Shown here: positions 1 to 12,500 of the stretch, piece by piece
How positions within the stretch are numbered: the first letter of the stretch is position 1
Layout of the letters: every line of letters starts with the position of its first letter
Source: Lepisosteus oculatus
Taxonomy: Eukaryota > Chordata > Actinopteri > Semionotiformes > Lepisosteidae
Assembly: GCF_040954835.1 (NCBI RefSeq)
Contig: NC_090698.1
Location: 67,029,284 to 67,093,283 of the forward strand
Direction: 5' to 3'
Length of the DNA: 64,000 nucleotides
Made by a program: the position numbers and the translations under genes
The notes under the pieces: model-generated
Database searches by the model: none
What the model was told of the DNA's origin: nothing
The model's input: only the letters and a program-made list of their open reading frames with translations

Positions 1-60
1 CTTTGAGTGGAGTGTCCAGAAAAAGCGCTATATAATTGTAAGCAATTATTAATTATTATT
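1..60 (+). repeat. 3' tail of a 5S-derived SINE
   Basis: Begins CTTTGAGTGGAGTGTCCAG, passes through AAGCGCTATATAA and ends in ATT-type repeats. It is the same 3' tail as the copies at 14504-14591 (plus) and 40876-41457 (minus). The body of this plus-strand copy lies outside the window to the left. Confidence 0.8.
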
Positions 61-1333
61 AATTATAAATTCCCATTTCCAATTCCAATTGGAATACTCT
101 ACCACAACCAGCTAGGAAAATCTATTAGATTTACATTCATAAATTAACATTGTTAAGGACGTTCAGAAACTTATTTTTGCTTTCAGTTACCCACGTGTCT
201 TTAGTCACATGATTCCTTGTTAATATTACATATTAAGAGCCACCTGTCGAACTACACCTCGACGTGCAGTGCAGTTACTTTAACACACCAGCACGTATTC
301 TGAATGGCTCCATCTGTACATAAGAATGAGCACAAGAACATAAGGACGCAAACAAGAAGAGGCCACTGGGCCCATCTTGCCTGTTGGATAGTCCAGTGAA
401 ACTAGTTTCAGCTAGCCCTGAGTTTGCAGTACAGTACAACCCCTACAAGCACCAAGCTGAGCCAATTACAATACATTTTCAGGATCTGTTTCACTTTTTC
501 CAGGACTGAAAGTGTTTACCTAAAGTGATACTACACCATCCCTAAACATGGAAGAGAGTGTTTCACAAGGAACAAGTGCAGCAAAACAAACAGGAGACGG
601 ACCAGAAACTCAGCAAATCAGTGAGCTCGGCCACCTCATTTCAACAGGATAAATTCATTAGAATGGTCAGTTACTCATAGCAATTCTCAGAAAACATGCA
701 GCACATCTATTCTGGGTTTCAACATACTCCCTGACGAGGGGATTTCAAGAAGGCAAATTTAAACCCATGACACTGACTTGGACTTATGATTTCACCCTTA
801 CCAAAACATCAGCACTATTATCTACACTGTAAATTTAAATCTTCTAGTTTTAAGTTCCACTTACCGAGGGCCTGTTTTGGTCTGAAATGGTCACCTACAG
901 TTTTCAGAAGTTTAAGGGTGAACCCTTCAGAATTCTGAAGCCTGAGGAAAACCACTCACTTGTTTACGGACTGATAATGCAGTTAATGGAGGCAGAACAG
1001 ATGGATCATTAACCACATCCTCTCTGTCCTGTCCCCTTCTGAATGATTCCATAACATTTAAACTTAACAAAAACGAGGATGACAGGTTCACACGCTGCCA
1101 GGCTGTGGGCTGTGTAAGAGTTCATGCATGAGTACATCACATCCGGGCAGATCTGGAAACAAAAGCTTAAAAAAAAGAGTTTTTTTTTTTAAATTCTCCT
1201 GTTCGCGGCGCCCGTGGCCAAGAGCCGGCTCCGCCCTGTTCAAACCCCGAGGCAGAGCAGCGCTCTGAAGCCACCCCTGCACCCCCCCCGACCAACGCGC
1301 AGACAGACGGACAGACGCCGAGGCGGCCAGCAC

Positions 1334-1528
1334 CTTGAGCGTGACGTCGCAGAGCTCCCCGGCTTCGTAGAACTGGCGCAGCGAGCTGTGGAACTCCTTC
1401 CACGCCTCGTGGGCCTCGAAAACAAACTCGCCCTCGGCCTCGCCCTCCGCCTCCGCAGACCGCGGCTGCCTCTTCTCCTTGGCCTGGGCCTGCTTGGCGT
1501 GCCCCGGCACCAGGTCCCCCGACGCCAT
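1334..1528 (-). CDS. KLHL8: KLHL8, first coding exon (partial gene)
   Basis: Encodes the first 65 residues of a BTB-Kelch protein, starting MASGDLVPGH and ending CDVTLK at a donor GT (plus-strand 1332-1333). The stretch with FVFEAHEAWKEFH and FYEAGELCDVTLK matches the N-terminus of vertebrate KLHL8 as I remember it (human FIFEANEAWKDFHGSL, FYENGELCDVTLKV), including the start of the BTB fold. KLHL8 is a substrate adaptor for a CUL3 ubiquitin ligase. A pyrimidine-rich tract and AG just upstream suggest this exon begins near 1552 with a short 5' UTR part. The rest of the BTB domain, BACK domain and Kelch repeats are not in the window and should lie left of position 1. The region 1200-1650 is GC- and CpG-rich, as expected near a promoter. 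The N-terminal residues 11-34 are charged and low in complexity. Confidence 0.85.
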
Positions 1529-1884
1529 GCCCGGCAGCAGAATCTCACCACCTGCCAGCCAAGAGAAAGCCGAGAGGGTAGGAGGAGGGTGGGGGGGGTC
1601 AGCGGGGTGTCACGAGAGGCTGGGGGCCACGCGCCGGCGGTGGTGGGGGAGAGAACCCTCGATGGACACTGTTGAGAAAGAAGAGTTCTGCCCGTGCGAT
1701 TGTGACACCCGGGCCTCCTCCTGATCCGAACGCCCACACACGCGACTGCATCTGAATCCACCTCAGCCCCCATCTTTTGAAGAGCAAGCCGAGGCAGGTG
1801 CCCTGTTATCAGCAGATGGTGTTGTTCATTTGCAAGGAACTGTGCACAGTACGTCAGACTCAATAAGACTCTACATTTCGATTT

Positions 1885-2030
1885 ATTAGGACAGATGCCC
1901 CTCAGGGCTGTGTGAGCTCACCAGTTCTATTCACATTATATTCAAATGATTTCCCAAGTAACAGCACTCACGGCAACTTGAATAGAGAAGATCAGATCAC
2001 TTTTTTTGGCCACCTACCATTTCTGCCAAC
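1885..2030 (+). mobile_element. LINE reverse-transcriptase relic
   Basis: One plus-strand frame reads APQGCVSSPVLFTLYSND, a recognisable non-LTR reverse-transcriptase block (usual form GAPQGCVLSPLLFxLYTND, just before the catalytic FADD block). The expected FADD segment is not found after it. The domain is a short 5'- and 3'-truncated fragment, probably an L2-type fish LINE. Confidence 0.65.
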
Positions 2031-4524
2031 ACCATCTTACAGTTACGCTTCTTTTTATCAGGAACGATCAATGTACAACTTTGCTTGGATTAAACCCGGC
2101 AAGCTTTTCGGAACTGCAATATTTTAATTTGATAGCGAATTTACTTGCGGGCATTTGGTTTTACTTTAAGCAAAAGTCACGGTTTATAAATATCCAGGGA
2201 TTTGGTTCGATGGAGGTTTAAACTTTCAAAACTTATCAATCAAAAAAAAAAACAAGCAGAAGGCAAGTGTAGACTTTGTTTATTTTATTTGAACACATCT
2301 TGTTTCACGTGCTCCTGCAGGCAAACCCTGTAATCTGTAAACCCCAGCTAGAGCTTCAGTGATCAGGTTGATACAAGGCCTCTAAAGCTGTTCTTGAGAG
2401 CCCTGATATCTATACTGTACCATTCTGCCACAAAATTTACCCCTGGACCATCCTGTCACCATCAAATTTGTGATCTTTTCACACTGACCGACTGGTATGT
2501 CAAGATATCTGCTGCATGAGCTGAAGTTAATTTACAGATCTTTAATCAGAAAAAGACCCTTATCTTGATTGTTTTTTTGCAGTTCTTTCTAATGACCTGC
2601 ATGTTCAGAAGCAGTAGTTCGATCAAACGTGATCAAACTGAACCTCCCATGAGCAACTACTCACTTTGGAACAAAATCTTTTCAATTGACTACCGGTACT
2701 GACTGGAACAGTCTTCCGAGTAAACAACCCCCCTGCTTTATAACCCAAGGAGCTTGCACATTAAGACTGTATATGCAGTCTTAATTTTATTTTATATAGC
2801 GTCTTTCGTATTATTTAATATTACTTTGCCTCCCATTAACCTTAAATGGGTGTAGCAATTAGAAAATGGATGGATGGATGATTTTGCCTGCCTGTTACTT
2901 GTAACTGTCAATACTGTGGAATCCTGTTATGTGGTTATGCATGTGAGGTATTTATTGATTGTCCCTCTTCATTTCTGCAGTTTTCTGTGCAACGATTCTG
3001 TGTAAAGCTCTTGGCCTGGTCACTGTAAATGAGAATTTATTCGTAAATGATTCGTCGAGTTGAAAACAGGATGGTTTGTTACTTATTATACTGATAAGTG
3101 GAAAAGAAACCAAAAGAGAGGATTACAAAAAAACTGTTACATTCCTATTCATCACCGGTTAAGGAAGGTGGCATTTTATTTTTGAGCAGTAATGTAACAT
3201 GAATAAGACCCCAATCATTCTCCTTGTTAATTGCTTTAACGAAGCGTTTCAAGGCCGAAGTGTCATTTAGAAACAGAACTCAGAAAGATATAAATGCAAC
3301 ACTCACAAAACACTGCTCTATTTTTGTGGAAGGCAAGGATTTTGATGCAGTTTGTGAATATACGGAACGATGGAGAGCACGCTTACTGTAACCCTTATAA
3401 TGGAAGTCATCTCCGACGCAGGCATCATGCAGATGAATACACTGCATATAATATTACATGAGCACAAGCAGGACAAGAAAAACTAGATTAGCCACATACT
3501 TGCTACTCAAACCACCTACTGTTCCCTTTTACTTCTGAGTCCATATGTGACACTTTGAATGGCAACCTTGCCAAGGGAAAGACAGGCCCAGATGAGAGCT
3601 ACATGGGTCAGTAGTCCTGGCAACCTGACACCATCATATCTGACTTGAAGAAGAGCCTCAAAGAAAGGAAGTTCTCCTGTTACACCAGCTACCCTCAGCA
3701 CTGGGTTTATTCCAGTAGGTCAGCCAGCACAATTAAATACGGAAGCACTTTATTACAAAATGTGCTTGCAATTGAATTACGTGTGCTATACAAGTAATAA
3801 AAGTGAAGCGCGCATATAGAACCATCAATACCAAGAATGTCACTTTTACGAAACACGGTCGCTTTTTTAACAGAAGAAAGAGAACAGTCGAAATCAATAA
3901 AGAACCAAAGTAGCTGTGCTTCCCCTCGTTTGCCACCTTCCTTAATACTACCCAGTATAGAGTTACTAGGCGAGCACCACCCCACACATAAGTAAAACGC
4001 ACGTGTTAAACTGATGATTATTGGGAAACAACATCAGAAACCTCAACATCGACTTCATACAGATAAAATCTGTGGGTTCAGCACTAGAAAGGGGATTTGA
4101 GACTGGCACGGAGAACGGAGACCTCGAATCGTGCTGTGCAGGGAGCACACCGTGCTCAAAGCCTGCTACTGACCTCTCTCCTTTCCAGAGAAAAACACGC
4201 CCTTGCTCAAGAGGATGACTTAACCACAGGCACGGCATCTAAGAACTGTTGTTTGTCACGAAACAATACGAGTTAACCGAGTTTAGAGGGGGGCTATATT
4301 AGCTTTGTCAGGCCAGCGGAACAAGTTAACTCCGCCTAGTCCAGTTTTCCCCTAGGAGCTCAACTGTGAGCTTCTTCCAGTACGCGCACTTGCGGTAAGC
4401 CTTAATAATTATAATAAATAATAATCTGGTTGATTTATATAGAATATTTCATTCCAGAGAATCTGAATCCACTTAACATGACAGGTGGATCGTAAGTAAA
4501 TGCTACAGTGATGGAAAAAAGAAA

Positions 4525-4960
4525 TGTAACACCCCCTCCTCCACACTCTGGCCCTCCCGTCTGTGTGGGACAGGCTGAAGAGTGACTCATCCGTGAAGAG
4601 GACCTGATGCCACTGCTGACGAGTCCATCACAGCCTCTGTCTGGCCCAAGCCATTCGGGTGTGATGTCTAGGAGGTGTGAGCAGAAGGCCTCTGACAGGT
4701 CGCCTTGCTCTAAGGTCAGCGGCATGGAGCCTCACTGTCCTGTCACTGATGCGGGCATTGTGTCTGCCTGCAGTTTCAGCAGCAGTACGGGTGGCAGATC
4801 TGAAACCATCTCTCAGATGGACCAGTCTGATGTGTTGTCTCCATAGTGTCTGGCAACGCTGGCACATGACATGCCTGCCTGCAGCATCCCAATGGCCCTC
4901 TCCCTTGCTTCTGGTGACATTCGAGGCATTATGGAAGGCACAGAAAACTGACTAAGTCTA
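4525..4960 (-). mobile_element. Tc1/mariner transposase relic
   Basis: Minus-strand frames contain RISDRTVRLHAADLRARRP, then TRMAWARQRL, then QQWHQVLFTDESLFSL and DGRARVWRR. These match in order the Tc1-family pattern RxSxxTVRxRLxxxGLxARRP, W...VLFSDESRF, DGRxRVWRR. The FTDE stretch carries the second acidic residue of the DDE/D catalytic triad. The matches need more than one frame, and terminal inverted repeats were not recognised, so this is a dead, partial DNA transposon. Confidence 0.75.
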
Positions 4961-6429
4961 GCCTTTTTCTTACAATTCCTAAGCTGTGAATTAATGCCTT
5001 TTTAAAGGTGACCTGATCAGGCATTGTTCCACCTGGACCTCGTGGGTAGAAGCGCACCTAAAGAGCTTTCGTGTGATTGGCAAGTCGCAATGCCTCACTG
5101 CACAAGCTGAATGGCTGGTCAGAGGGCTTAAAACAAATTGACAACCTTTTGTGGAAGTACATAAGCTATAACTATAGCATTCTCATTCCGGAAAATGTTG
5201 AATTTATTTTTTCCCATCAGTATATTTATCACCAACGAAATAAATCAAGAAACAGGAAGAGTAACGTCAATACCGACAGATTTTACGTACAGCACATCGC
5301 CCTTGGCAATACCGACGGCTATATTAAGACTCCAGTATGTTTTCGAGGTTAGTGAAAACGAGCTTTGAACTGAAGCACTATGTGGGTCATCAACCCTCCT
5401 CTCCACACAACATCAGTAGCATCTAGGTTTTGGGGTCACTGCGGTACACCAGGGTGTTACTATCGAGTGCAGAGCTGCTTTCGATATATTTTATTCCCGC
5501 TGTGGTGTAGTGGTTGTTTTAAATGTATTTATTTGTGCGCTCTGTCGAACGGAAGCTAGTCTCCATAGAAAAAATCAGAGATCTGCGTCTAAATGTTTTC
5601 CTTTCCCAAGTGAAAGGATGTATAAATGTTAACAGAGAATGAAGTCGGAATAATTTCAGAGCCAGGCGTTTCAATCCTTTTGTCTGAAGGGCAATCGGAT
5701 TTAACTGAAAATAAATACGAAAGCGTTTTTGTTACTAAATGCGTTTTTGTGCAGAGTGCAAAATGGAGCAAATCTAAAATGTCACGCAAGAATTTATTTA
5801 GCACAGCCTCAGCACAATGTTTCATATTTAGCTACTTTACATCTTATATGTATTGAGTTTTCTAAACAACTGCCTTGTTACAAGCCTGTCTGTTTTAAAA
5901 AAAACTATATAAAATTACACCTCACTGTTGACGGTCTTGATCGAAAGTTTAAGCAACACAACACGCATCCCATAATAAATGAACCCGACTCACACCCAGA
6001 AAATGCTTACCCCCTATACATAATTGTGTAACACAAACACATTAACATGAAAAAAAATACAAAGAAAGACAAAAATTCATTACCTCATCCCCCGTGAAAG
6101 CTCATTCCAAACATCTCCAACCAACCAGGTACAAATACAGTACAGAGCGTGCGCGGGCGCAAACAGGAACTGCCGGCATGCCGTGGGATCATGGGAAATG
6201 TAGTTTTCATTCGTTTTTTTTTGATGGCTGGTTCATAATACGAGCCAGAACAATAATATCCGGTCTAATTCTATGGCAGCACAAAACTGGTTCCTCTTTT
6301 CATAGACATAACTGAATTGAAAAATACATTTAAATGCTATTATTATTTATAATTATTTATAATTAATAATTAGATTCAGAGGAAAGAATATCTAAATTAA
6401 AAATAAATCGCAAATGACTGAGGTAGGAG

Positions 6430-6610
6430 GGGGGTACGATGGTGCAGTGGTGCCTTGCCAGCACTGAGGCCCTGGTATCAATGCCGGACCTGGGGTGCTA
6501 TCTGTGTGGAGTGTCTATATTCTCCCCGTATTCACTTGAGGTTCCTTCAGCTGCTCCAGTTTCCTCCCAAAGTTCAAAACGTGCTGATTTGTACTTCATG
6601 GAGTTCATAT
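6430..6610 (+). repeat. tRNA-derived SINE (V-SINE-like), partial
   Basis: Starts with a tRNA-like head (GGTGCAGTGGTGCCTTGCC, then a degenerate box B) and runs into the conserved fish module with TGTGTGGAGTGT, TTCTCCCCGT and CAGTTTCCTCCCA. The 3' end with GGAT repeats is missing. Confidence 0.6.
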
Positions 6611-6829
6611 TTTATTTTCCCATGAGTTCTGGGAAACGTCGTGAGAAACTTTTCATCCTTCTCTCTCTTTGGAAAAAGTTCTTTTTCCAAAACTGTACTG
6701 TGCCGTAGAGGAGCAGACCAAGTTTAATAAAAGCTTCATTCATTTTTGAGGAGAGACATTCAAGATGAAAAGAACACATGATAGGACTACATACTCAAGA
6801 TGTTTTTAAATCCATAATTTTGTAGTAAG

Positions 6830-6965
6830 TAGTTCAAGTAGGGAGCTGCGTCAGCATGCATCGGCTGCAAAGGAACAAAAGGTTTATTCCCTGCTGAAAA
6901 GAGAAGAAAGGAAACACAACGTTTCAGCTGTGGAGCCTTCCTTGGTGTGAGCACCCGGCACAAGT
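6830..6965. repeat. Half of a hairpin-forming repeat
   Basis: Contains GCATGCATCGGCTGCAAAGG, AAAAGGTTTATTCC, CTGAAAAGAGAAGAAAGGAA and ACAACGTTTCAGCTGTGGAG. It matches the left arms of the hairpins at 11847-12002 and 42481-42616 but lacks a right arm. Confidence 0.6.
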
Positions 6966-7739
6966 TTTTTCCCTCATGAGCGCGTTCGACCCCTGGACGC
7001 TGGAGCATCTGAAAAGAAATTTCAGATAGTAGCAAAAAATCACTCATCCTAAAGCTGACTTGGGCCCCAGAATTCAGAGCTGAGCGTAAAAATTGTCTAA
7101 GTAGTGAGAGAATGCTAACCCTAACCCTAGCTGGGGTTTCAAACGAACAGTTCCACAATCAATATCTGAAGCCCTCCAGTCATTGGTTGTGGCAAAACCA
7201 TTGATAAAAGCTCTTCTATAATGTTTGGTTACAACTTTTGATCCGACCGACTTAGTTTTGGGATACAAATACCAAGAGGTGCACTCCGCCATTCCAGGCA
7301 CCAAAAAGTCTCAGAAAAAAAAGAATTTAGACAAAAGCAAAAAATCACTCCTCCTGACTCCGCAATCTATATCTGAACCTCACCAGGCACCGGATTTTGA
7401 CATGTTCACCAAACCATAAAGTATGAGTGTGAAACAATCCAAACCACTGATAAAAGCTCTTGCACATGTGTTGGATTCAGTCAAGTTTGGTTACAACTTC
7501 TGATCTGACCGAGTTCTTTCACATACAATTACCAAGTGGTGCACAAACACGAACACCCACGAACACCAGGCGGGAGGATTCTCACTAGTGATACTGTTTC
7601 TGCCTCTTATGATGGTATAGAAATGTCCAGCTGTTCTTGGTGTTAAGTAAACAGCACCATTAACATCCATTTGTTCCGGGACTCGAAAAAGTTTGAGAAC
7701 CACTGGTCTAGAACCCTTGAAGTTTGGTTTTGTTTGAGC

Positions 7740-7990
7740 TGCCTCCTCTGAACCCAGGGTGGGATTCTGGCTTGGGGGGCCTTCTGTGACGAGTTTGCAT
7801 GTTCTCTTTTCTGAATGTTCTTTCTCCCACATTCCTACAATATACTGGCTAGGCTCATTGGCGTATATAAAATGTTCCTGTGTATTTGTATCCCCTGGAC
7901 TGGCCTCCTGTCCAGAATGTATTCCTACTCTGACCCTTATTCATCAAAAGTACCCCCCAGGTTGGAGTGCCCCTGAACCAGAATGAACCA
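7740..7990 (+). repeat. tRNA-derived SINE (V-SINE-like), degenerate
   Basis: Shows the order GAGTTTGCATGTTCTC, CTCCCACATTCC, TCCCCTGGACTGGCCTCCTG, TCCAGAATGTATTCC, which is a decayed form of the conserved fish module. It lies in the part of unit A that is absent from unit B. Confidence 0.5.
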
Positions 7991-8460
7991 GATGGATGTT
8001 TTATGTTTTGAAGTTGTGATCTGGATAATGTACAATATTTTTGCTCCACTGCAAAATTAGCTTCCCTTTTTCTAAATTCCTGGAAACTGCAGGAATATAG
8101 AAAAGGGGAAGCTAAAAGCAGAAAACCGAGCTCTTATGAACTCTTGCTTGAGCAGCTGGAAAAACTCTTTCTGTACCCCCCTTCTTAAACACAAGGTTTC
8201 GACCTTTAAACCTCTTTATTTCATTCAGAAAACTGGGCGCAAAAAAACTATCAAAATCACAATGATAATATTTATCTGTATGTTTCTTTATAGAAAGTCT
8301 TAAAAATGCAACAATCTTTGCTGCTATTGTACATTGGTATTTTTAGTGACCTACATAAGTGTGTCATTATCTTTTTTGAAATGTGAAAGTTAAGTCTTTA
8401 TGCATGCTTTAATGTTAGAAAGTGGTGGGAAATTAGGAGTCGGAGGAGGTCATCTCATTT

Positions 8461-8688
8461 GATTGGTCATTAAAACCTTTCTGATCCAGCTTTCTTAAAG
8501 GATCCCAGGGACTCGTCTTTACCAGTGCGTCTGGGTAACTTGACCATCTTAGTTTGCTTATACCGCATCTTTCTTGCAATGACTTGAAAGGCCTCCCCAG
8601 ACCTGCAATAGTACACTAACCAGCTCAACATATTGAACTGGAAATGTAATGAAGAAATCATGCATTGATCTTTCCCAATAACCATTTC
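8461..8688 (-). other. Low-divergence block in the reductase duplication (copy A)
   Basis: Matches 17079-17306 with only about 2 differences in 227 bases, while the adjoining 190 bases differ at about 14 positions. The minus strand is open for 71 codons (ends KDESLGSFKKAGSERF and a stop) in both copies, with one residue changed. The end of this frame and the following text resemble the 3' end of a CR1-like LINE, so it may be an old LINE tail. No function can be assigned. Confidence 0.4.
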
Positions 8689-9527
8689 ATCCCAGTAGAG
8701 AACACGTGGACAAAAATCAAAGGAACATCAAAGTAAAAACAATAAGGTCACTTTTTCCATTTTCTTTTATTAAGGCTAATACAGCAGGCAATGCCTAACA
8801 AATATAATGTTGCTGCATTAAATCTGTTACATTTTAAAAATTATAGAAAACATATGGGTATGGTACAGTATATATTTCAGACTGTAGGCAGAAAAAAGCA
8901 ATGTTGTACTACACATCATGGACGCCTAACTAGTTATCAGATTAAGCATGAGACTCATCTTTTATCTATTGATCTTTAATGCATATCTCTGCATTTCAAA
9001 TGAGTGTTCTGTTAGAATAAGGCTTTATTTTCTAATTAAGGGTCGCTCCTTTACAGCCTCCAGTCAGACAGTTACTGCAAAGCCTGTTATCCCTTGCATC
9101 CTATCAGTAAACTGATGGATTAAAATACTTTGGCATAGCTTTGGTGTTCATGCAAGACAAGATGTAAAATTATATTCAAGCAATACTATTACAAGTTGTT
9201 AAACATCAACATACATTCAGATTCTTGACTTTTAAACCGTGTATATGCCACTATAATTAATACTTTAATAACTTAACAATTATTGGTTTGAATTGTATTA
9301 AGGCTTCTTCTGTTGTCTAGTCCAATATCAGTGCTGAAACGTGCTGAAATGTTTTTTCCTAGCCTAAAGCCACCAAAGAGATAGAAATATATGAAGTTTA
9401 AATGACGTTTAAATCCAGAAGTATTTTTTCTGGGGAGAATTTCCAATAGAATACAATCCAGACAGCCGTGGTGTGCATGAGGGATATAGACATGACTCCC
9501 ATGATTCACTCCCTATGTAACTCCTGT

Positions 9528-12500
9528 TCACTTGGTCGTCATGGCCACCCCTTTCCTGACCCACGCATTGCTGTTGAGCAGCGAGAGCATGAATCGGGCG
9601 ACATCCGCCCGGGAGACGGAGCTTTCCAGTGTGCCCTCACTGGGGGTCGGTACGAAGTATCCTTCGTGCGTCAGGAACTCCTTTGCTGGAAGGTCACAAG
9701 GGAGATGTCACAGTGAGCAAGCCACCAAAAATGTTTATAACCTGCAGGCCTTCACTAGTGGGTACCTTTTGTACACTAAGGATGACTGATATTAACTGAT
9801 TTAAACTACAGAGAAGACTACAAGGGCACCCAATTCAAGCAGTCAATCCTTCTGGGCATTATAAAGCTACATTACAAAAAAACCTACACTAATTAAAACA
9901 CTTCCAAAGCAGGCGTTTTGATTAACTCATAAAGAATTTTCTAGCATCTCTTTTTCAGCATAGGCGATTCATGGGCAGACATGAAAGCTCAGCTGTCTTA
10001 CCTGTAACTGGCCCATTTGTCAAGCCCGGAGGTCTCACCACAGTCCAGTTGATATCTTCCGTCTTGGACAGAAACGTTTCCATCTCGTACATATTGTTCA
10101 GCAAGGTGCGGATCATCGGCAGGAGGAAAAAGCGCACCACGTAGCCTGCGTTTGTGCCAGAGTTAGCTACAACAAACAAAACAAATCCAGTGTAGAGTGA
10201 ATACAGACAGCCTTAAGCTGGACAACAGCGCAAAGTGGAATACGTCTGGGTTTCTCATAACTAGGCCGGTTCGTAACATTCTCAACAAGCTCAAAATAGT
10301 AGATACTGCTGTTACAGGGACCGAGTGACACAGATGCACTTACGCTCAGAGTACCAAGACGACATTGCAATTATTCGGTTTACTTTTTCCTGCTTCATGG
10401 CAGTCACTGTAGCTTTCATAGAATCTGTAAATCCAGAAACAGAAGAGAAGACCGAGACAGGAAAGCCAAGGCAGGAAATGACAGCATCTTGCCCCTTGAA
10501 GTGAGGAGAGAGACTGTCCTCTGAGAAGATATTTCCCTCGACGACCTGAAACAAAATAGATACATTGGAAACAGGGAAAATCTTGGGAGCCTGGAGAATG
10601 CCTCCACCAGATCGGAAACAACCGGGCTCCGTTTCTTAACACTGAGGCACATTTTCATTGGTTCCAGAAGAAAATCTGTTTTGCAAAGTATAAGATGTGG
10701 TCCAATTAACAGAAATGCAATTAAAAAGACGCACGCTGTCGGCATGTCACGAGGTGTAAAGGGCTAATTGGTGGATAGGATACTCCAGAATTCCTCAGTT
10801 CCGCAACAGTGAAGCTTTTTGTTCACTGCACAGAGTGACATTTACATTCAGGACACTACAGCTGCCAGTAGAAACGAAAGCATTTCAAAGAATCCAGTGT
10901 CTGCTATTGAGCCATAACAGCTGAGTGAGTCAGGTTCTCAGCACACTTCAGTTTCCAGTAAACTCTACAGGAAAGTATGACATCACACGATGTGAAAGCT
11001 CTCTCTGGATACGCCTCTATAATAACATGGAACCAAAGCCAGATTCACTTAATGTGTGGTTGGCTGACATTTAGCCACTTTGAAAATGCAACAAGATAAA
11101 ATTTCCAGCTTTTTTATGAAAAGTGTTTCAGTTCACTCTGATAGTACTATTTGCACTAAGAAATGGCAATCTGTAGGCACTAACATAAGTACAATAATTC
11201 TAAGAAAATTCTGATGATTTCTTAACTTTTTATTTATTGATGAAACGGTTTACAAGTAAATTATATATAGACTATCTAGCTTTTGATTTAATCTTTTCTC
11301 TAAGCTGACATTTGCCCTTTCTTTAAAGCATTTCCATTGTCCCAATGTTTTTCTACATTTGGTCATAGTAGAAAAACAGAAATCAGTAGTCTTCATAGAA
11401 ATATTACTGCATTTCATAAATAAAATAAAAACAAAATTTGGTCTTAATAAAGGAAAAATTTACCCAGGTAAACCACTATTTGCTAAACCTCTCTGACAGC
11501 AATTTGAGAGAAAAAGTTATCTTTCCATTATATCTCATTCACAATTTCAATCCCAATTCACAATTCAGATGCTGGAGGTCCTTTAATAAGGCGTTAATTG
11601 CTTTTTTACTTGAAAAAATATTAGTGTATATGCAGGTATAGTATCTGTCATTCTCCTGTTTTTTTTTCATCAGGAAGTACTGGGTTAACATTCAGACAAG
11701 AACTTTTGAACTGAAATATCAATTGCAAAAACGACTTTTAAAAATGTGCTTAAATTTATATAAGTGGGTTTTTTTTGGCACAGGCTGCTCAATCAGCACT
11801 AAGACACTTCAGGTGGGTAGCTGTGTCAGCATGCATAGTCTGCAAAGGAACAAGTAATAGGTTTATTCCATGCTGAAAAGAGAAGAAAGAAAACACAACG
11901 TTTCGGCCGTGGAGCCTTCTTCAGGTGTGTGAAGAAGGCTCCATGGCCAAAACGTGTTTCTTTCTTCTCTTTTCAGCATGGAATAAACCTATTACTTGTT
12001 CCACTAAGACACTTCTTTGTGATTTAATTTCTACTGTATTTATCCACAAATGCTCAGACTCCTCAACAGCACTGTTTTGAGCTTATCTTTAATAGCACTC
12101 ACACATGCTTTAATATTCAGATCACAATGCAGACACAACAAACCACTCTAATAGCATTAACAATTAGGAACTGTTTAAAATACAAAGGTTCATAAGTATG
12201 TAAAACATTTCATTTTAAGGATGTGTTAGGCATACCGCCTGTCTTGCTAGATAATATCCTCAAGTGTACGAAATAACAAGATAGTTTCCATGATCTAGCT
12301 ATTTAACATACAGTATATAACATACTGTACGTTCTGACTCAAACTCCAGTACCGGCATTTTTAGTTTGAAACAATGCTTTTTACACATTCATATAGTGTA
12401 ATTTTAATTACATTCTACTCGTCCTTACAAGGAAAAGTGCAGCAGTGCTTACAGGTGACACAACAGAATTCTACTGTAGGTGCAAGTACTGTATAGCTAC

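Larger units (their letters stand above)
1553..6420. other. Intergenic region between KLHL8 and the reductase cluster
   Basis: No gene recognised. It holds a LINE reverse-transcriptase relic (about 1885-2030), a short GGAT-repeat tail typical of fish LINE/SINE ends (about 2850-2880) and a Tc1 transposase relic (about 4525-4960). The open frames between 3500 and 4250 and between 5070 and 6320 show no domain I recognise and look like chance frames. AT-rich stretches of TTATAAT type lie near 4400 and 6330-6380. Confidence 0.5.

Noticed and set aside
3516-4238. Several overlapping minus-strand frames
   Set aside because: No recognisable domain, no splice-consistent extension and no counterpart elsewhere in the window.
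7118-7134. Telomere-like CTAACCCTAACCCTAG (also near 16638)
   Set aside because: Only two units, present in both duplication units; too short to call an interstitial telomere.
11895-11935. Hammerhead-ribozyme-like core in the hairpin repeat (CTGAAGA ... GAAACG on the minus strand)
   Set aside because: The two core boxes are present, but I could not find a pairing stem I or a sensible cleavage site, so a ribozyme is not supported.
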